NCBI GenBank assembly: GCA_963750895.1
Contig: CAVVSD010000008.1
Coordinates: forward strand, 1,178,001 to 1,242,000
Length of the DNA stretch: 64,000 nt
Source: CAVVSD01 sp963750895
GTDB taxonomy: Bacteria > Actinomycetota > Thermoleophilia > Solirubrobacterales > Solirubrobacteraceae
Reading direction: 5' to 3'
Part shown: positions 1 through 7,798 of the stretch, one piece after another
Layout: every line of letters begins with the position of its first letter
Numbering within the stretch: the stretch's first letter is position 1
Made by a program: the position numbers and the translations under genes
Notes under the pieces: generated by a model
What the model was told of the DNA's origin: nothing
Seen by the model: only the letters and a program-made list of their open reading frames with translations
Databases searched by the model: none

Positions 1-214
1 AGAGGGTGAAGACGACCAGGCTCATCGCGACGAGCGGCCCGACCGTCGCCTCCAGGAGCTGCTGGTAGCGCTCGGGGACCCCGCCTGCGAGATCGCCGAA
101 GCGCAGCCGGTAGGCGAGGAAGTAGGCAAGGGCGACCAGCACCCCGTCGACCACGAGCTGCGGCAGCGAGTGGCGGTGCAACGGGAAGGCCGCGGACTTC
201 AGCCGCCGGCGCAT
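1..214 (-). CDS. Membrane nucleotide-sugar epimerase/dehydratase, N-terminus (partial)
   Basis: Only the first 71 codons are in the window; the gene continues off the left edge. The ATG is at 212-214. The translation starts MRRRLKSAAFPLHRHS and then gives a hydrophobic helix (LVVDGVLVALAYFLAYRLRF) and a second one at the edge. A basic N-terminus followed by a helix ending in an RLRFG-type motif is typical of the CapD/FlaA1-like polytopic sugar-nucleotide epimerase/dehydratases, and also of some initiating glycosyltransferases. It follows an aminotransferase on the same strand by about 40 bp, which fits a sugar-nucleotide pathway. The catalytic Rossmann part is not visible, so the family call is tentative. 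Confidence 0.5.
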   Translation of the reverse strand, partial: MRRRLKSAAFPLHRHSLPQLVVDGVLVALAYFLAYRLRFGDLAGGVPERYQQLLEATVGPLVAMSLVVFTL

Positions 215-235
215 CCGCGGGATTGTAGGAGGAAG

Positions 236-256
236 GCGAAAGACTTCGTCTTTCGT
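236..256. repeat. Short palindrome (GAA triloop) after aminotransferase stop
   Basis: An 8-bp perfect inverted repeat, CGAAAGAC / GTCTTTCG, surrounds a three-base loop (TTC on plus, GAA on minus). It touches the stop codon of the aminotransferase and lies just upstream of the epimerase start. It resembles the B hairpin of the two-hairpin elements seen elsewhere in the window (33059, 35995, 24078). Confidence 0.6.
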
Positions 257-1341
257 CAGAGCTCGGCCGAGCGGACGGCGGCCACGACCTCGCCCACCTG
301 CTCCTCCGTGAGCGCGGCCCCCATCGGCAGCGCGAGATGGGTCCGCGCGGCCTCCTCGGTCCCGGGCAGGACGGCGTCGCGCCCGAGGTCGGCGAGCGCC
401 GGCTGGCGGTGCGCGGGGACGGAGTAGTACGTGCGCGCGCCGATCCCCTGGCCGCGCAGCGCGGCCGCCAGCTCCTCGGGGCGCGGGTGGCGCACGACGT
501 AGAGGTTCCAGGCCGGGTCGGCGCCCGCGGCCGGGACCGGGAGGCGCGCGTGGTCGCCCATCCCGGCGGCGGCGTACGCGCGCCCGGCGGCGCGACGGCC
601 CTCGCACCACGCGTGCAGGTGCGGCAGCTGGACGCGCAGCGCGGCGGCCTGCAGCTCGTCGAGGCGGCTGTTGTAGCCGATCTCCGTGAACGTCTCCTTG
701 TCCGGCGAGCCGTGGAAGCGCAGCGTGCGCACGCGCTCGGCGAGCGCGGCGTCGCCGGTCGAGACCGCGCCGCCGTCGCCGATGCCGCCGAGGTTCTTCG
801 ACGGGTAGAAGGAGAACGTCGCGATCGTGCCGAGCGTGCCGGTCAGCGCGTCGCCCAGCCGCGAGCCGGTCGCCTGCGCGGCGTCCTCGAGCACGGGGAC
901 GCCGAGCGCCTCGACCTCCGCGACCGGCGCGACGTTCCCGAACAGGTGCACGAGGATCACGGCCTTCGTGCGCGGCGTGAGGACGGCGCGCACGGCCTCG
1001 GGCGTCGCCACGAACGTCGCGGGATCGACGTCGCAGAAGACGGGGGTGGCGCCGGTCGGGGGGATCGCCTCGGCGCTGGCGTAGAACGTGAACGACGGCA
1101 CGACGACCTCGTCGCCGGGCCCGACGCCGAGCGCCCGCAGCGCGATCGTGATCGCCTCGGTGCCGTTCGCGACGCCGACGACGTGCTCCGTGCCGAGCCA
1201 GGTCGCGAACTCCCGCTCGAACGCCTCGACCTCCGGCCCCAGGATGTACCGGCCGTCGTCGAGCACCCGTCCGAGCGCGGCGGCGAGCTCGTCGCGCAGG
1301 GGCGCGCGTGGGGTCTGGGGGTCGAACAAGCGGACGGCCAC
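256..1341 (-). CDS. DegT/DnrJ/EryC1/StrS family sugar aminotransferase
   Basis: PLP-dependent aminotransferase of the sugar-nucleotide type, transferring an amino group to a keto-sugar nucleotide. From the GTG at 1341 the protein has 361 residues, normal for the family. The PLP lysine is K182 in FSFYPSKNLGGIGDGG; other family signatures are GRYILGPEVEAFE near residue 30, GVANGTEAI near 56 and LEDAAQATGS near 151. A longer reading frame back to 1554 exists, but it runs through the divergent DedA gene and its extra residues have no family character, so I chose the GTG start. The epimerase/dehydratase follows on the same strand. The product could feed cell-surface or flagellin glycosylation; that is inference. 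Confidence 0.85.
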   Translation of the reverse strand: MAVRLFDPQTPRAPLRDELAAALGRVLDDGRYILGPEVEAFEREFATWLGTEHVVGVANGTEAITIALRALGVGPGDEVVVPSFTFYASAEAIPPTGATPVFCDVDPATFVATPEAVRAVLTPRTKAVILVHLFGNVAPVAEVEALGVPVLEDAAQATGSRLGDALTGTLGTIATFSFYPSKNLGGIGDGGAVSTGDAALAERVRTLRFHGSPDKETFTEIGYNSRLDELQAAALRVQLPHLHAWCEGRRAAGRAYAAAGMGDHARLPVPAAGADPAWNLYVVRHPRPEELAAALRGQGIGARTYYSVPAHRQPALADLGRDAVLPGTEEAARTHLALPMGAALTEEQVGEVVAAVRSAEL

Positions 1342-1372
1342 GGCGCCCCGGCACGGTACCCTGCCGCCCCCT

Positions 1373-2008
1373 GTGCCCGTCCTCGCCTCACTGACGGATC
1401 CGCTCGTCAACGCCGCCGTGGACGTGGTGGACGCGCTCGGCCTGCCCGGCGTGTTCGTCCTCATGCTCCTCGAGAGCGCGTGCATCCCGGTCCCCAGCGA
1501 GGCGACGATGCTCTTCGCCGGCTTCAACGTCAGCCGGGGCGAGTACTCGCTCATCGCGGCGACGCTCGTCGGGACGTTCGCGAACCTCTGCGGGTCCTGG
1601 ATCGCCTACGCCGTCGGCTACTACGGCCGCATCGACGTGCTCGAGAAGCACGGCCGCAAGCTCCACATCAAGCCGAGCCACCTCGCGATGGCCGATCGCT
1701 GGTTCGAGCGCCACGGCGAGGCGACCGTCTTCTTCACGCGGATGCTGCCGATCGTCCGCACGTTCGTCTCGCTGCCTGCCGGCGTCGCGCGCATGCCGTT
1801 CTGGCGCTTCTCGCTCTTCACCGTGCTCGGCTGTCTGCCGTGGGTCTTCGGGCTGACGCTCATCGGCCAGCAGGTCGGCGAGCGCTGGGAGGACTGGAAG
1901 GACAGCCTGCACTACGTCGACTACGCCGTGGCCGTCGCGATCGTGGCGTTCGTCGTCTACCTCGTCGTGAAGCGCCGCCGGGCGCGCGCCGTCGAGCCCG
2001 TGGCCTGA
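1373..2008 (+). CDS. DedA family membrane protein
   Basis: A 211-residue polytopic inner-membrane protein of the DedA/SNARE-associated family, whose members are linked to membrane homeostasis and undecaprenyl-phosphate or phospholipid flipping. Family marks visible are LLESACIPVPSEATM near residue 27, GYYGRIDVLEKHGR in the middle, and a conserved FFTRMLPIVRTFVSLPAG motif near residue 120. Four to five hydrophobic helices are evident and the tail is basic (VVKRRRARA). The GTG at 1373 begins MPVLASLTDPL, 31 bp from the divergent aminotransferase start. UppP follows 4 bp downstream, which suits a joint role in undecaprenyl-phosphate recycling. Confidence 0.85.
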   Translation: MPVLASLTDPLVNAAVDVVDALGLPGVFVLMLLESACIPVPSEATMLFAGFNVSRGEYSLIAATLVGTFANLCGSWIAYAVGYYGRIDVLEKHGRKLHIKPSHLAMADRWFERHGEATVFFTRMLPIVRTFVSLPAGVARMPFWRFSLFTVLGCLPWVFGLTLIGQQVGERWEDWKDSLHYVDYAVAVAIVAFVVYLVVKRRRARAVEPVA

Positions 2009-2012
2009 CGCC

Positions 2013-2819
2013 GTGCGGACGGCCCGCGCCGTGCTGCTGGGCGCCCTGCACGGGCCGGCGGAGCTCGTGCCGGTGTCGTCGTCGGCGCACGTCGCGCTCG
2101 TCCCCTGGCTGCTCGGCTGGCAGCGCGAGCTCGACCCCGCGCGCCGCAAGGAGCTCGAGGTGCTGCTGCACGCCGGGACGGGGATCGCCCTGGGCTGGGT
2201 GCTGCGGCGCGAGGCGCTGGGCGCGCTGCGGCGGCTCGACGCGCGCCGGGTCGTGCTCCACCTCCTGGCACTCGGCATACCGTCGGCCGTCGGGCTCGCG
2301 CTCGAGGAGGAGATCGAGGAGCGGCTCGGGACGCCCGGGGCGGCGGCCGCCGGGCTCGCCGCGGGCGCGCTGCTGCTGCTCGCGGCCGACGCCCTGCCCG
2401 AGGGGCCGCGGACCGCGGTCGGCGCCGGGCCGGTCGACGGGCTCGTGCTCGGCCTCGCGCAGTCCGCGGCGCTGGCGCCCGGGGTGTCGCGGCGGGGAGC
2501 GACGCTGGCGGCCGCGCGGATGCGGGGCTACTCGCGCGGCGAGGCGGGGTCCCTGTCGTGGGAGGTCGCGCTGCCCGTGCTCGCGGCGGCCACCGCGCTG
2601 AAGGGGCGCCGGGTGCTCGCGAACCCGCCCGCGCGCGAGGTGCGGGGGGCGCTCGCCGCCGGCGCCGTCGCCTCGGCCGCGTCGACGCTGCTCGCCGCGC
2701 CGCTGCTGCGCGCGGTGGAGCGCGGGCCCTGGTGGCCGTTCGCGGCGGAGCGGCTGGGGTTGGCGGCGCTCACCGTGGCCCGCTCGCGCCGCACCGCGTG
2801 TCAGGATCGGTCGCGATGA
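2013..2819 (+). CDS. uppP: Undecaprenyl-diphosphatase UppP (BacA family)
   Basis: Integral-membrane phosphatase that converts undecaprenyl pyrophosphate to the monophosphate lipid carrier for peptidoglycan precursors. 268 residues, the normal length. The two signature regions are recognisable: GPAELVPVSSSAHVAL at residue 14 onward and APGVSRRGATLAAAR in the second half, carrying the Ser/Arg/Gly residues of the active site. The start is GTG at 2013, 4 bp after DedA. The stop overlaps the purM start (ATGA), so translation is probably coupled. The sequence is unusually rich in Ala, Arg and Gly, but the motifs are intact. Confidence 0.88.
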   Translation: MRTARAVLLGALHGPAELVPVSSSAHVALVPWLLGWQRELDPARRKELEVLLHAGTGIALGWVLRREALGALRRLDARRVVLHLLALGIPSAVGLALEEEIEERLGTPGAAAAGLAAGALLLLAADALPEGPRTAVGAGPVDGLVLGLAQSAALAPGVSRRGATLAAARMRGYSRGEAGSLSWEVALPVLAAATALKGRRVLANPPAREVRGALAAGAVASAASTLLAAPLLRAVERGPWWPFAAERLGLAALTVARSRRTACQDRSR

Positions 2820-3829
2820 GCGACGCCTACGCCGCCGCCGGGGTCGACCTCGGGCAGTCCGACGCCGCCGTCGCGGCGATCGTCGCGCGGCTGGGCCGGA
2901 TCGAGCTGGGCCGGCCGTCGCGGTCGGTGCTGCGCGGCGGGCACTACGCGAGCGTCCTGAGGATCACCGACGAGCTGGGCGTCGCGCTCACGACGGACGG
3001 GGTCGGCTCCAAGCTCGTCGTCGCCGAGCAGGCCGATCGCCTCGAGACCGTCGGGATCGACTGCGTGGCGATGAACGTCAACGACCTCATCTGCGTCGGC
3101 GCCGAGCCGATCGCGATGCTCGACTACCTCGCCGTCGAGGAGTCCGATCCCGAGCGGCTCGGGCGCATCGCCGAGGGGCTGCGCGTCGGCGCGCAGGCGG
3201 CGGGCATCGAGATCCCCGGCGGCGAGCTCGCCGTGCTCCCCGAGCTGATCCGCGGCCATCCGTCGCCCCGCGGCTTCGACCTGTGCGGCGCCGCGTTCGG
3301 CACCGTCGCGCTCGACGCGATGGTCACCGGCGAGGCGATCGCGGTGGGCGACGCGCTCGTCGGCGTCCCCTCGACGGGGCTGCACTCCAACGGCTACACC
3401 CTCGCCCGCCGGGCGCTGCTGTCCGACGGCGGCCTGGGCCTCGACGACCGGCCGCCCGAGCTGGGCGGGGCGTCCGTGGCCGACGCGCTGCTGGAGCCGA
3501 CGGCGATCTACGTGCGCGCGGTCCTCGAGCTGCTCGCCTCCGACGTGCCGGTGCACGGCCTCGCGCACATCACCGGCGGCGGCCTCGACAACCTCAAGCG
3601 CCTGCACGACGGCGTCGCCTACCGGCTGGAGGAGGCGCTCCCGGTCCCGCCGATCTTCGGGCTCGTCCAGCGGCTCGGGAGCGTGCCCGACGAGGAGATG
3701 TGGCGGGTGTTCAACATGGGCTGCGGGTTCATCGCCGTCGTGCCCGAGGGCGCGGCGGACGAGGCCGCGGCCGTGCTGGGTGCGCACCATGCGGGGGCGC
3801 GGCGGATCGGGTCGGTGGTGGCGAGGTAG
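2816..3829 (+). CDS. purM: Phosphoribosylformylglycinamidine cyclo-ligase
   Basis: AIR synthetase of de novo purine synthesis: ATP-dependent cyclisation of FGAM to aminoimidazole ribotide in the cytosol. 337 residues. Visible family blocks are YAAAGVDLGQSDAAV at the start, LTTDGVGSKLVVA, the MNVNDLICVGAEPIAMLDYL block, GVPSTGLHSNGYTLAR, HITGGGLDNLKR and FNMGCGF near the C-terminus. The ATG overlaps the uppP stop by 4 bp. It ends a short forward operon with dedA and uppP, and a hairpin follows 20 bp after its stop. Nothing links it functionally to the flagellar genes that follow on the opposite strand. Confidence 0.93.
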   Translation: MSDAYAAAGVDLGQSDAAVAAIVARLGRIELGRPSRSVLRGGHYASVLRITDELGVALTTDGVGSKLVVAEQADRLETVGIDCVAMNVNDLICVGAEPIAMLDYLAVEESDPERLGRIAEGLRVGAQAAGIEIPGGELAVLPELIRGHPSPRGFDLCGAAFGTVALDAMVTGEAIAVGDALVGVPSTGLHSNGYTLARRALLSDGGLGLDDRPPELGGASVADALLEPTAIYVRAVLELLASDVPVHGLAHITGGGLDNLKRLHDGVAYRLEEALPVPPIFGLVQRLGSVPDEEMWRVFNMGCGFIAVVPEGAADEAAAVLGAHHAGARRIGSVVAR

Positions 3830-3849
3830 CTCCGCGCCACCGCGTGTTA

Positions 3850-3869
3850 CGGGTGCGCTGCCGCACCCG
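3850..3869. terminator. Hairpin between convergent purM and CHAP gene
   Basis: Perfect 8-bp arms CGGGTGCG / CGCACCCG with loop CTGC, 20 bp after the purM stop and before the end of the convergent CHAP gene. No U-tract, so termination would be of the GC-hairpin type common in actinobacteria. Confidence 0.5.
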
Positions 3870-3920
3870 GACTCTCACCGAGGGCGGACGGTGCGCGGCA
3901 CAGGACCCCGGCTGACGCCC

Positions 3921-3939
3921 CGAGCGGAGCGACCGCACC
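3921..3939. repeat. Interspersed repeat copy 1 (19-bp core)
   Basis: The 19-bp sequence here is the exact reverse complement of GGTGCGGTCGCTCCGCTCG at 43631-43649. Similarity extends on both sides (TGGTC-GA before the core, GCG two bases after it). Both copies lie in intergenic DNA downstream of a stop codon. Confidence 0.55.
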
Positions 3940-3951
3940 ATCGACCAGGGC

Positions 3952-4599
3952 CTACGACATCCGCACGTAGCCCGTCGCCCCATCGCCGTTGGCGCTGTGG
4001 ACGCGGCGGGTGACCATGTTCGAGGAGTTGCCCTCGATGGTCTGGATGCGGCCGTCGGGCAGGACGGACTCGACCATGCCGATGTGGCGGCCGTCCCAGA
4101 CGATGAGGTCGCCGGGGTTCGGCTTCTCGGTCGGCTGGATCGCGCGGCCGGTGCGCTGCGCCCAGTCCCAGGTCGCCGCGACCGCGCCGAAGCCCTGGCC
4201 CTGCTCGCCGAGCGGCGCGCCGGCCTGCTTGGCCGCCCAGGACACGAAGTAGTTGCACCACGGGCCGACGCCGCTGCCCGCGGTGGCGGTGCGGTACTCG
4301 GCGATGCGCGGGGAGTCGTTGGAGCCCGGCGGCTGCTCGGTCTGCCCGATCTCCGCCTGGGCGAGCGCGACCATCTTCGCCCCGGCGCCGGTCCCGGTCG
4401 CCGCGACCGGCGCGGCGGCCGTCGTGGCGCCCGCGGCGGTCGCCTGACCGAGCACGCCGGCGAAGCTGGCGGCGGACGCCGTCGGCGAGGTGGCCGTCGC
4501 CGCGGAGGAGGAGGTGGCGGTCGCGGCGGGGGCGGCGACCCTGGGCTGGAGCATTGCCTGGATCTCCGCCATGCGGGCCAGGGCGACGTCGAGACTCAC
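3952..4599 (-). CDS. CHAP-domain peptidoglycan hydrolase, probably flagellum-associated
   Basis: A 215-residue protein with a C-terminal CHAP (amidase/endopeptidase) domain. The catalytic pair is visible as C115 in GPWCNYFVSWAA and H172 in DGRHIGMVESV, with a GDLIVWDG turn before the His. There is no Sec signal peptide. Residues 1-20 carry LARMAEIQAMLQPR, then a long Ala/Thr/Ser linker, and the same IQAM-type start occurs in the transglycosylase at 29468-30197. A sigma-28-type promoter lies 8 bp upstream of the GTG start, so it is probably co-regulated with flagella. A role in opening the wall for the rod, with export through the flagellar type III system, is an inference. It stands alone, downstream of the flagellins. 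Confidence 0.8.
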   Translation of the reverse strand: MSLDVALARMAEIQAMLQPRVAAPAATATSSSAATATSPTASAASFAGVLGQATAAGATTAAAPVAATGTGAGAKMVALAQAEIGQTEQPPGSNDSPRIAEYRTATAGSGVGPWCNYFVSWAAKQAGAPLGEQGQGFGAVAATWDWAQRTGRAIQPTEKPNPGDLIVWDGRHIGMVESVLPDGRIQTIEGNSSNMVTRRVHSANGDGATGYVRMS

Positions 4600-4607
4600 A
4601 TCCCGTG

Positions 4608-4633
4608 TAGTCGGATGGGGCCGCCAGATCTGA
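4608..4633 (-). promoter_or_regulatory. Sigma-28-type promoter for CHAP hydrolase
   Basis: On the minus strand TCAG, 15 bp, CCGACTA. The -10 ends 8 bp before the GTG start, so the mRNA would be nearly leaderless. Confidence 0.6.
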
Positions 4634-4635
4634 AA

Positions 4636-4677
4636 CAGCAGAAGGGCGGCCCCGAAGGGCCGCCCCGTTCACTGCTG
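4636..4677 (-). terminator. Terminator after flagellin 1
   Basis: Nine-bp arms GGGCGGCCC / GGGCCGCCC (4644-4665) with a CGAA loop, enclosed by outer arms CAGCAG / CTGCTG. It lies 20-60 bp after the flagellin stop and before the next gene's promoter. Confidence 0.75.
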
Positions 4678-4697
4678 ATGCTGCGTCGGCCTGCTGA

Positions 4698-5495
4698 CTA
4701 CCGGATGAGCGAGAGGATGCTCTGCGGCGCCTGGTTGGCCTGAGCCAGCATGGAGGTGCCGGCCTGCTGCAGGATCTGGTTCTTCGTGAGCGTGACCATC
4801 TCGGCAGCCATGTCCACGTCGCGGACGCGGGACTCGGCAGCCGTGAGGTTCTCCTGGTAGACCTGCGTGCTCGCCATCGAGTGCTCGAGGCGGTTCTGGA
4901 CCGCACCGAACGTCGCGCGAGCCGAGGACACCGCGGAGATCGCCGCGTCGATCGCGCTGATCGCCGTGGAGTTGGTCAGGCTCGTGAAGTCACCCAGGGT
5001 GCTGCCCAGCGAGATCGTGCTGACCGTGATGGACTCACCGTCGTTCACGCCGACCTGGAAGGTCACCGCGCCCGACGTCGCAAGCAGCGTGATGCCATTG
5101 AACTTCGCGGAGCCTCCGATGCGCTCGATCTCAGACGCGAGCTGGTTGACCTCGGTCTGGATCGCGGCCTGATCGTCAGTGCTGAGCGTGCCGTTCTTGT
5201 ACTGCACGGCCAGCTCACGGACACGCTGCAGCATGCTGTGGACCTCATCGAGGTTGCCCTCAGCCGTCTGCACCATCGAGACGCCGTCCTGGATGTTGCG
5301 GTTCGCCTGGGCGAGGCCATTGATCTGCGAGCGCATGCGCTCGGAGATGGCCAGACCAGCCGCGTCGTCGGCCGCACGGTTGATGCGGTAGCCCGACGAC
5401 AGACGCTCCATCGACTTGGCGATCTTGTCCGACGTGGCGTTCAGGTTGCGATGCGCGCCGAGAGCCTCGACGTTGTTCTGGATACGAAGGGACAT
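4698..5495 (-). CDS. fliC: Flagellin (copy 1)
   Basis: Filament subunit of 265 residues, exported through the flagellar channel with FliS as chaperone. The conserved D0/D1 ends are intact: N-terminal MSLRIQNNVEALGAHRNLN and SSGYRINRAADDAAG, C-terminal MLAQANQAPQSILSLIR. The variable centre is very short, as in many actinobacterial flagellins, giving a filament with little or no outer domain. It is nearly identical to the copy at 5690-6487 over both ends and differs mainly in residues 150-190. It has its own sigma-28-type promoter (5571-5597), a 70-nt leader with GGA-loop hairpins and a terminator, so it is monocistronic. Confidence 0.96.
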   Translation of the reverse strand: MSLRIQNNVEALGAHRNLNATSDKIAKSMERLSSGYRINRAADDAAGLAISERMRSQINGLAQANRNIQDGVSMVQTAEGNLDEVHSMLQRVRELAVQYKNGTLSTDDQAAIQTEVNQLASEIERIGGSAKFNGITLLATSGAVTFQVGVNDGESITVSTISLGSTLGDFTSLTNSTAISAIDAAISAVSSARATFGAVQNRLEHSMASTQVYQENLTAAESRVRDVDMAAEMVTLTKNQILQQAGTSMLAQANQAPQSILSLIR

Positions 5496-5496
5496 T

Positions 5497-5549
5497 CGTC
5501 TTCTCCTTGAATGACGTGTGGGTTGGTCCCCGGCTCCATCCGTGGAGCC
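5497..5549 (-). promoter_or_regulatory. Flagellin 1 leader with two candidate CsrA hairpins
   Basis: In the mRNA sense, GGCTCC-ACGGAT-GGAGCC (5532-5549) forms a 6-bp stem with ACGGAT in the loop. Next to the start, CGTC-ATTCAAGGAGAA-GACG (5497-5516) exposes AAGGAG, which is also the ribosome-binding site. GGA in a hairpin loop, with one site over the SD, is the established CsrA target layout of hag-type leaders. Confidence 0.6.
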
Positions 5550-5570
5550 GTACTGCGCTTACAAGCGTGG

Positions 5571-5597
5571 TATTCGGATCGCCGCCAGGGCGGTTGA
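5571..5597 (-). promoter_or_regulatory. Sigma-28-type promoter of flagellin 1
   Basis: Minus-strand TCAA, 16 bp, CCGAATA; about 70 bp upstream of the start codon. Confidence 0.72.
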
Positions 5598-5627
5598 GCG
5601 GGCTGGACCTTCGTTCGAGAACGACGA

Positions 5628-5652
5628 CGGGCGGCCCACTTGGGACCGCCCG
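5628..5652 (-). terminator. Terminator after flagellin 2
   Basis: Imperfect GC-rich inverted repeat, CGGGCGG-CCCA and TGGGA-CCGCCCG with one bulge, 40 bp after the copy 2 stop and just upstream of the copy 1 promoter. Confidence 0.6.
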
Positions 5653-5689
5653 ACGCCTAGGGGGTTGCTGCTGTTGCGCTGCGGGGCTG

Positions 5690-6487
5690 CTAGCGGATCA
5701 GCGAGAGGATGCTCTGCGGGGCCTGGTTGGCCTGAGCGAGCATCGACGTGCCGGCCTGCTGCAGGATCTGGTTCTTGGTGAGCGTGACCATCTCGGCAGC
5801 CATGTCCACGTCGCGGACGCGGCTCTCGGCGGCGGTCAGGTTCTCGGCGTAGACCTGCGTGCTCGCCATCGCGTGGTCGAGACGGTTCTGGACCGCACCG
5901 AACGTCGCGCGGGCCGAGGAGACCGAGGAGATCGCCGTGTCGATCGCGCTCAGGGCGGCGGCGTCCGACAGGTCCGTGAACGAACCGACGGTGCTGCCCA
6001 GGGAGATCGTGCTGACCGTGATCGAGTCACCGTCGTTCACGCCGACCTGGAAGGTCACCGTGCCGGTGCCGGACAGGAGGCTGATGCCGTTGAACTTGGC
6101 CGAGCCGCCGATGCGCTCGATCTCGGACGCGAGCTGGTTGACCTCGGTCTGGATCGCGGCCTGGTCGTCGCTGCTGAGCGTGCCGTTCTTGTACTGCACG
6201 GCGAGCTCACGGACGCGCTGGAGCATGGAGTGGACCTCGTCGAGGTTCCCCTCCGCCGTCTGCACCATCGAGACGCCGTCCTGGATGTTGCGGTTCGCCT
6301 GGGCGAGACCGTTGATCTGCGAACGCATGCGCTCGGAGATCGAGAGGCCGGCGGCGTCGTCGGCCGCGCGGTTGATGCGGTAGCCGCTGGAGAGACGCTC
6401 CATCGACTTGGCGATCTTGTCGGAGGTGGCGTTCAGGCTGCGGTGCGCAGTGAGGGCCTCGACGTTGTTCTGGATGCGAAGGGACAT
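5690..6487 (-). CDS. fliC: Flagellin (copy 2)
   Basis: Second 265-residue flagellin, with the same conserved ends (MSLRIQNNVEALTAHRSLN; APQSILSLIR) and the same minimal centre as its neighbour. The differences cluster in the D1/variable part, for example GISLLSGTGTVTFQVG versus GITLLATSGAVTFQVG. The start is the ATG at 6487, preceded by CAAGGAGAAGACGA. An upstream in-frame extension to 6562 runs through the promoter and is not used. It has its own promoter, hairpin leader and terminator. The tandem arrangement looks like a recent duplication maintained with separate promoters. Confidence 0.96.
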   Translation of the reverse strand: MSLRIQNNVEALTAHRSLNATSDKIAKSMERLSSGYRINRAADDAAGLSISERMRSQINGLAQANRNIQDGVSMVQTAEGNLDEVHSMLQRVRELAVQYKNGTLSSDDQAAIQTEVNQLASEIERIGGSAKFNGISLLSGTGTVTFQVGVNDGDSITVSTISLGSTVGSFTDLSDAAALSAIDTAISSVSSARATFGAVQNRLDHAMASTQVYAENLTAAESRVRDVDMAAEMVTLTKNQILQQAGTSMLAQANQAPQSILSLIR

Positions 6488-6488
6488 T

Positions 6489-6545
6489 CGTCTTCTCCTT
6501 GAATGACGATTGTGTGTAGGAGTCCCCGGCCCCTTCCTTGGGACC
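6489..6545 (-). promoter_or_regulatory. Flagellin 2 leader with candidate CsrA sites
   Basis: GG-CCCC / GGG-ACC arms (6528-6545) enclose AAGGAA in the mRNA sense, and the SD-proximal hairpin CGTC...GACG (6489-6508) is identical to that of copy 1. Just after the -10 the mRNA also carries ACAGGATG, close to the CsrA consensus. Confidence 0.55.
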
Positions 6546-6567
6546 GTTACTTCTGCCTGCATCCTGT

Positions 6568-6595
6568 GATTCGGCTCCGGCCCCCCGGAGGTTGA
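6568..6595 (-). promoter_or_regulatory. Sigma-28-type promoter of flagellin 2
   Basis: Minus-strand TCAA, 17 bp, CCGAATC; about 80 bp before the start codon. Confidence 0.7.
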
Positions 6596-6613
6596 GCCGA
6601 CTGGACGCCTGAT

Positions 6614-7798
6614 CTAGCGAGCGGCCCCCGCGACGTCGCCGCCGTGCTTGCGCTCGAAGGCGAGGCGGTCGCGGGCGACCTGCTCCGCGATCCACGCGCG
6701 CAGCGTCCCGTCGTCGCTGGCGACGGTCTCCGACAGCCCGTGGCGGATGCGCGACGCCGGCACGTGCTCCGGCGGGCGGCCCGCCCGGCGCAGGCGCTCG
6801 AGCAGGTCGGTGTCCTGGTACCAGACGACCAGCTCGGGATCGAAGAACTCGCCGGGCGCGACGGCGAAGCCCTCGAGCGTGTCGCGGGAGATCGCGAAGC
6901 ACCACGCGGCGAAGTCCAGCCGCACGGCGCCGTCGACCGTCTGCGGGAACACCGCGGCCGCGGGCCCCGACGGACGGGACAGCGCCTCGCGCAGCGGCGG
7001 CCACCAGCCGTCGAGCGTCTCGACGTCGTCGTTCATCACGACGCAGTACGCCCCGCGCGCGGCGCGCAGGCCGCTGTTGACCGGCGCCGTGAAGCCCTGC
7101 GGCGGCGCGCCGTTGTCGACGACGACGATCTCGTGCGCGACGTCCGTCGTGTTGTGCAGCGCCGCGACGCACCGGCGCAGGCGCTCGGACGTCGCGTCGA
7201 GCGTCGGGATGACGATCGACAGCTCGACCTCCTCCCCCGGGGCACGGCGCAGGCCGCCGGCGCGCCTGCCCGGCGGCCGCGCGACGCTCGTCGGCACCGC
7301 CTCGACGCGGCCACGGCGCGCGAGGCCGGCCACGGCCGCCGCCACCTCCAGCCCGGCGGGTGCGCGCGCGCCGCCCGCGTCGGCAGCGAGGTCCGCGGTG
7401 CGCGCAGCCAGGACGTGCGCCGCGACCGGCGGCTCCGGCGCGGCGGGATCGGCGACCGCGGTGGCACCCGCGACGCCGGGGTCGTCCAGCGCGCGGACGA
7501 GCGGGGCCAGCGCGCCGGGCGCCAGCTCGGGAGCACCGCGCAGGAGCACCGCGACCGGCGAGGCGATCCGCTCGAGCGCCGCGGTGACCGCGGCCGCGAA
7601 CCCGGAGCGGTGCGGCAGCCGCACGATCTCGACGTCGCCCTCCACGCGCGCGAGCAGCGACTCCAGCCCCACGGAGGCGTCGTCGACGATGACGACCTCG
7701 TGGTCGGGCTCGGGTGCGAGCTCGGCGAGCGCGGACAGGCACCGCAGCGCCTGCTCCGGTGCGCCGTCGAGGACCACGACGAGCGTCGCGTCAGCCAC
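6614..7798 (-). CDS. Tandem family-2-type glycosyltransferase
   Basis: A 394-residue cytosolic protein starting at GTG 7798. Residues 1-180 look like a degenerate GT-A fold (VVVLDGAPEQALRCLSAL, VVIVDDASVGLESLL). Residues from about 190 form a better preserved GT2 domain: ELSIVIPTLDATSERLRR, EIVVVDNGAPPQGF, VMNDDVETLDGWWPPL (DxD-like) and WYQDTDLLERLRRAGR. It overlaps the upstream GNAT gene by 8 bp and lies directly upstream of the two flagellins on the same strand, which suggests flagellin or surface glycosylation (inference). The acceptor and sugar donor cannot be told from the sequence. Confidence 0.75.
   Translation of the reverse strand: MADATLVVVLDGAPEQALRCLSALAELAPEPDHEVVIVDDASVGLESLLARVEGDVEIVRLPHRSGFAAAVTAALERIASPVAVLLRGAPELAPGALAPLVRALDDPGVAGATAVADPAAPEPPVAAHVLAARTADLAADAGGARAPAGLEVAAAVAGLARRGRVEAVPTSVARPPGRRAGGLRRAPGEEVELSIVIPTLDATSERLRRCVAALHNTTDVAHEIVVVDNGAPPQGFTAPVNSGLRAARGAYCVVMNDDVETLDGWWPPLREALSRPSGPAAAVFPQTVDGAVRLDFAAWCFAISRDTLEGFAVAPGEFFDPELVVWYQDTDLLERLRRAGRPPEHVPASRIRHGLSETVASDDGTLRAWIAEQVARDRLAFERKHGGDVAGAAR

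Noticed and set aside
4698..6487. Phase-variation system from tandem flagellins
   Set aside because: Both copies have their own promoter, leader and terminator in the same orientation, with no recombinase or inverted repeats around them.
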